A stretch of DNA of 64,000 nt, taken from Micrococcales bacterium (GTDB lineage Bacteria > Actinomycetota > Actinomycetes > Actinomycetales > Cellulomonadaceae). This document shows, piece by piece, positions 60,988 to 64,000 of this stretch. The translations under genes were made by a program, and so were the position numbers. The stretch's first letter is position 1. Each line of letters starts with the position of its first letter. The notes under the pieces were generated by a model that was not told the DNA's origin, did no database searches, and worked only from the letters and a program-made list of their open reading frames with translations. The stretch lies in NCBI GenBank assembly GCA_009779195.1, contig WRET01000003.1, positions 42,942 to 106,941 on the forward strand. The letters are read 5' to 3'.

Positions 60988-61497
60988 TCAGGTGCGCACA
61001 GGCACGGTGGCCATGACGTGCCAGATGACGTCTGGCCAGGTCAAGGTCGCGACGCAGCCATCAGGGATGGGGCCCTTCTGGGGGCCGAACAGGTAGCGGT
61101 GCGTGACCAGGCCAGCCAAAGCGACATGGACGTCACGGCGGTCGTCGACGAAGTGGGTCAGGCGCAGCTGCCGGGCGTGCAGGGCCTTGTCGGGCCGGGC
61201 GCGGCAGAAGCGCACCTGGGCCGGGTTGAGCCCGGTACGGGTGTACACGTCGTTGCCCGACAGCCAGCGCAAGGTGCGCTGTTCGATGCGCGGGCCGCAC
61301 TTGGAGACCAACCAGACCCGTCCGTCGAACTGGTCGACCAGCCAGGCCAAGCCTTCGAGGGCGCCAGCGACTGCTGGGGTGGCGACGAGGTCGTCGTCGT
61401 CGCCAGTGAAGAACGAGGTGTCGGCTCCAGGGACCAGGCCTTCGACGAGGACCCGTCCGACATCGACTCCTATGCGGGGTTCGGTGAGATGTTTCAT
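60988..61497 (-). CDS. HAD-like hypothetical phosphatase
   Basis: IGVDVGRVLVEG N-terminus and late HFVDDRRDVHVAL acidic motif; ATG at 61497. Confidence 0.55.
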   Translation of the reverse strand: MKHLTEPRIGVDVGRVLVEGLVPGADTSFFTGDDDDLVATPAVAGALEGLAWLVDQFDGRVWLVSKCGPRIEQRTLRWLSGNDVYTRTGLNPAQVRFCRARPDKALHARQLRLTHFVDDRRDVHVALAGLVTHRYLFGPQKGPIPDGCVATLTWPDVIWHVMATVPVRT

Positions 61498-61566
61498 GTT
61501 TCCAGAGTGACGCCTGGGTGCTCTCGGCGGAACTATATTTGTGCGCATCAGCTATAGGATCAAACT

Positions 61567-61692
61567 ATGAGATCTGCGCACCCGACCAGCCTGGAGGCCG
61601 ACGCCGTCCACGCCTTCGGGGTGTTCGCCGAGCACCTCAACTTCACCGCCATCACGGATGTGAGCCGATGGACAGTGAACGCCCACGCCTGA
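61567..61692 (+). pseudogene. N-terminal remnant of a LysR-family regulator
   Basis: ATG frame MRSAHPTSLEADAVHAFGVFAEHLNFTAITDVSRWTVNAHA*; AF.VFAEHLNFT resembles the LysR HTH N-terminus, truncated at 41 aa. Confidence 0.5.
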
Positions 61693-62375
61693 CGAGCGTC
61701 GACGATAGCGGCAGCCTGGACAGTCTCCGCAGCAGCTTTGTCGACTCGGCGCAAGAACATGCCGAGGACCGGCAGTCGGCCTACCGGCTGTGGGACGAGG
61801 TCGAAGCTCACTACCGTGAACCCGCCCGGTACTACCACACCCTGGACCACCTGGGGTACATGTGGGCGGAGTACTGGCGGCACGGCGAGTACGACGAGAA
61901 GGGACGCTGGCGGTTTTTCCTGCAGGAGCAGGTGCAGGACGAGCAGGCGTTCTGCTTTGCGTTGTGCTATCACGACGTCGTCTACGACCCGGAGCGGAAG
62001 GACAACGAGGCCCGCAGCGCCGACCTGGCCCGGGCACGGCTGACAGAGATCGGGTTTCCCGCCGAACGCACCGACAAGGTCGTCGCGATGATTCTGGCGA
62101 CCGCCACCCACCCACAGACCGACGACCCCGACACCGCCGCTCTGCTCGACACCGACCTGGCGATCCTCGGGGCCGACCCCGACGTCTACCGCGACTATGC
62201 CGACAAGATCCGCCGCGAGTACCAGATGTTCTCTGACGCTGAGTACCGGGCAGGCCGCAGCGCAGTCCTGCGACACCTGCTGGCCTCACCACGGCTGTTC
62301 CGCACCACCACATACCGTCCGCTGGAGACCCAGGCTCGCGAGAACCTCGCCGCCGAGCTCACGACCCTCCGTTAA
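61668..62375 (+). CDS. HD-superfamily predicted metal-dependent phosphohydrolase
   Basis: EPARYYHTLDHLGYM...FALCYHDVVYDPERKDNEARSADLA...ILATATH...LDTDLAILGAD. Confidence 0.82.
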   Translation: MDSERPRLTSVDDSGSLDSLRSSFVDSAQEHAEDRQSAYRLWDEVEAHYREPARYYHTLDHLGYMWAEYWRHGEYDEKGRWRFFLQEQVQDEQAFCFALCYHDVVYDPERKDNEARSADLARARLTEIGFPAERTDKVVAMILATATHPQTDDPDTAALLDTDLAILGADPDVYRDYADKIRREYQMFSDAEYRAGRSAVLRHLLASPRLFRTTTYRPLETQARENLAAELTTLR

Positions 62376-62490
62376 GCGCACCTGCCTCGGCCTTGTCGGC
62401 AAGAGTCACCCGACGGTCGCAGGACTCCCTCCGTCGTCCGCTCGCGTGGAAGTGTGCGTGGAACGATGGCACTCGCTGGCCGTCGCCGCA

Positions 62491-62817
62491 TCAGGCAGCA
62501 TCGGGGGTCGCGCTGCGCAGGACGAGCTGGTCGTCACCGAAGACGGCAGCAACCTGGAGCTGGCCTCCAAGGGCAGCGACATATCGAGCGACGTCGACGG
62601 TGGAAACGTCCCCACGTTCGATCTGCGAGATCCGGTTCTTGGTCACCCCCATCCGCTCCGCCACGTCGGACTGCGTCAGACCGAGCCTCGCACGACGTCC
62701 AGCGAGCCGGTGCGCGTCGATGTACGCCTGGGTGCGTCCGGCTGCCTGGGTCATCGCTTCTGGACCAACCCGGTCCACGACCTGAGCCCGCACGTCTTTT
62801 CACGTATGGGTCACCAT
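62491..62817 (-). pseudogene. HigA-like XRE antitoxin with in-frame stop near its native start
   Basis: RBS GGAGGA + ATGGTGACCCATACG-TGA-AAAGACGTGCGG; downstream frame VRAQVVDRVGPEAMTQAAGRTQAYIDAHRLAGRRARLGLTQSDVAERMGVTKNRISQIERGDVS. Confidence 0.65.
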
Positions 62818-62945
62818 CGCTGCTCCTCCTCTCGTCCGCTCGACCGGATCTCAGTCGCCCCGACGACGCAGGCCGCAGCTCTTTCATGTTGTGCACCGCA
62901 CGGGACAGTCCCTGGGCTTGACGGAACGTGCGCGGCTCGAAGGTC
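62818..62945 (-). pseudogene. Degenerate HigB-like toxin fragment
   Basis: GLSRAVHNMKELRPASSG in one frame, GATEIRSSGREEEQRW* in another; HNMKELR..S.G.TEIR is a HigB/Gp49-like C-terminal signature interrupted by a frameshift. Confidence 0.45.
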
Positions 62946-63630
62946 ACCGAACGCCGCGGTCGTCGTGGGTGTGGTTGTGCGATGGGGGTGCCAGAGCGCT
63001 GATGGTGTGGCTGGGTGCGCGTTCGCTGCGTGCGAGGGTCCGTAGCACCGAGAGCCATCCGTGGCGGACCACAGCCACGTCGACCAGCAGGTGGGCCAGA
63101 GCCTCCTGCGCTGCTTGCGGCAGTGGGGGAGTGGGGACTGCGACGCTGCACGCCAGGTCGTCGGTGTGCGCGGCGATCTCGAGCAGCCGCATGGTGAGGT
63201 AGTCGTCGAAGCCCAACGACACCCCCTCGGCCGGGAACCCGACCCGACGGTCCGGGTCTTGCGCCTCGACGAGGTCTCGTACCTGCCCCGTTGCGGCACG
63301 CACCCTGGCGGCGACCGCGCCCGGCCCGCCTGCCGCCGCTTCGTGCGCCCACCCGCGGATCTCGGTGTTGGCCGACGAGTGGGGCCCAGTGGTTGCCCAC
63401 GCAAGCCCCGCCAACCGCTCACATGCGCTCACAGCCTTGCCCTCCTGCGGATAGGCCAGGAACGTCGGTGTCAACGTCACCGCCCGCCCCAGGTGCGCTG
63501 CCAGGTCTCCCACCGTCATACCGTCCAGCACGGACGGCTCGTCCCACCGGTCTGCCACCTGCGGGGCCTCCAGGAGACCCACCACCGCTGCGAAGGTCTC
63601 CACGTATGCCTGCGCCACAACACTGCTCAC
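62944..63630 (-). CDS. Maleylpyruvate isomerase N-terminal / DinB-like (TIGR03083-type) protein
   Basis: DGMTVGDLAAHLGRAV...GFDDYLTMRLLEIAAHTDDLA. Confidence 0.75.
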   Translation of the reverse strand: MSSVVAQAYVETFAAVVGLLEAPQVADRWDEPSVLDGMTVGDLAAHLGRAVTLTPTFLAYPQEGKAVSACERLAGLAWATTGPHSSANTEIRGWAHEAAAGGPGAVAARVRAATGQVRDLVEAQDPDRRVGFPAEGVSLGFDDYLTMRLLEIAAHTDDLACSVAVPTPPLPQAAQEALAHLLVDVAVVRHGWLSVLRTLARSERAPSHTISALAPPSHNHTHDDRGVR

Positions 63631-63713
63631 AGCTCGACCCTACGGGTTTGTCACTCAAGACGCCGGTCGTTGCGCGGAGGCTGTCTGTGGTCTGGACACC
63701 TGAATCTCACCTG

Positions 63714-63783
63714 ACGATGTCGTTCAGAAATCACGAGATCGTTCACCGCTCTGAACGATCTCGTGATTTCTGAACGACATCGT
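63714..63783. repeat. Perfect 32-bp inverted repeat with 6-nt loop
   Basis: acgatgTCGTTCAgaaatcacgagaTCGTTCA-ccgctc-TGAACGAtctcgtgatttcTGAACGAcatcgt. Confidence 0.95.
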
Positions 63784-63859
63784 GGTGGAGCCCAAGAGTC
63801 GTCCTATGGTCTACGGGTCCCCCTGAGAGGTCCAGGTGCCGTGATGGTCGACGCGTAAA

Positions 63860-64000
63860 CTAGGGCGTGTCTCTTAACCCCCCGCACGCCGTGGCGCGCC
63901 CGGCACGCACGCTGGCGGCGTTGTCGTCGTCGGCAGCACCTCCAGTGCTGCTCTCCTCCTCCGCCTTGCCAGCGCACGCACCGGACACGCCACGCTCGCA
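63860..64000. mobile_element. Left end of an IS (possibly IS5-like) or MITE, truncated by the window
   Basis: CTAG then GGGCGTGTCTCTTAA terminal-repeat-like sequence, followed by an imperfect palindrome with the same core as the 22-kb MITE. Confidence 0.5.
63911..63973 (-). ncRNA. Candidate structured RNA core, second instance
   Basis: Minus strand: GCUGGC-AA-GGCG-GAGGAGGAGA-[GCAGCAC uggag GUGCUGC]-CGACGACGACAA-CGCC-GCCAGC. Confidence 0.45.

Noticed and set aside
63714-63783. Simple Rho-independent terminator
   Set aside because: No T-tract, unusually long perfect arms, internal 19-nt direct repeats, and not directly after a gene end

Overview
High-GC actinobacterial chromosome segment, probably Micrococcales / Cellulomonadaceae-like (inferred from gene content and codon usage, not searched). 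It is mostly conserved housekeeping DNA: yraN(partial)-comM/yifB-dprA-xerC-whiG-like sigma-M23 | rpsB-tsf-pyrH-frr-cdsA-rlmN-divIVA-like-dxr, thiL, rpmB, DAK2-recG, tig-clpP1-clpP2-clpX-chorismate mutase, fadD-valS-LCP, rnc-rpmF-DUF177, cydABDC plus a GAF histidine kinase, and RNase E/G-rplU-rpmA-obgE-proB. Accessory or decaying patches lie at ~20.1-23.2 kb, ~35.6-38.8 kb and ~59.8-64 kb. The most interesting signals are non-coding. (1) A 165-bp TA-flanked MITE (21943-22107) and an unrelated IS end at the right edge (63860-64000) share the same core, AAGGCGGAGGA...[variable hairpin]...GACGACAACGCC. Their stems covary, and all 11 transition-type stem mismatches become G.U pairs only on the minus strand, which suggests a structured RNA carried by different mobile elements. 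(2) Three sequence-unrelated intergenic palindromes (5.6, 21.2 and 63.7 kb) share one X-X-X'-X' layout with an exact 19-nt period. (3) CydB carries a ~340-aa insertion. (4) A P-loop kinase is fused to a NYN/PIN-like domain. (5) A HigBA-like toxin-antitoxin and a LysR regulator are decaying. No tRNA, rRNA or CRISPR array was recognised. All family calls come from reading motifs by eye; no database search was run.
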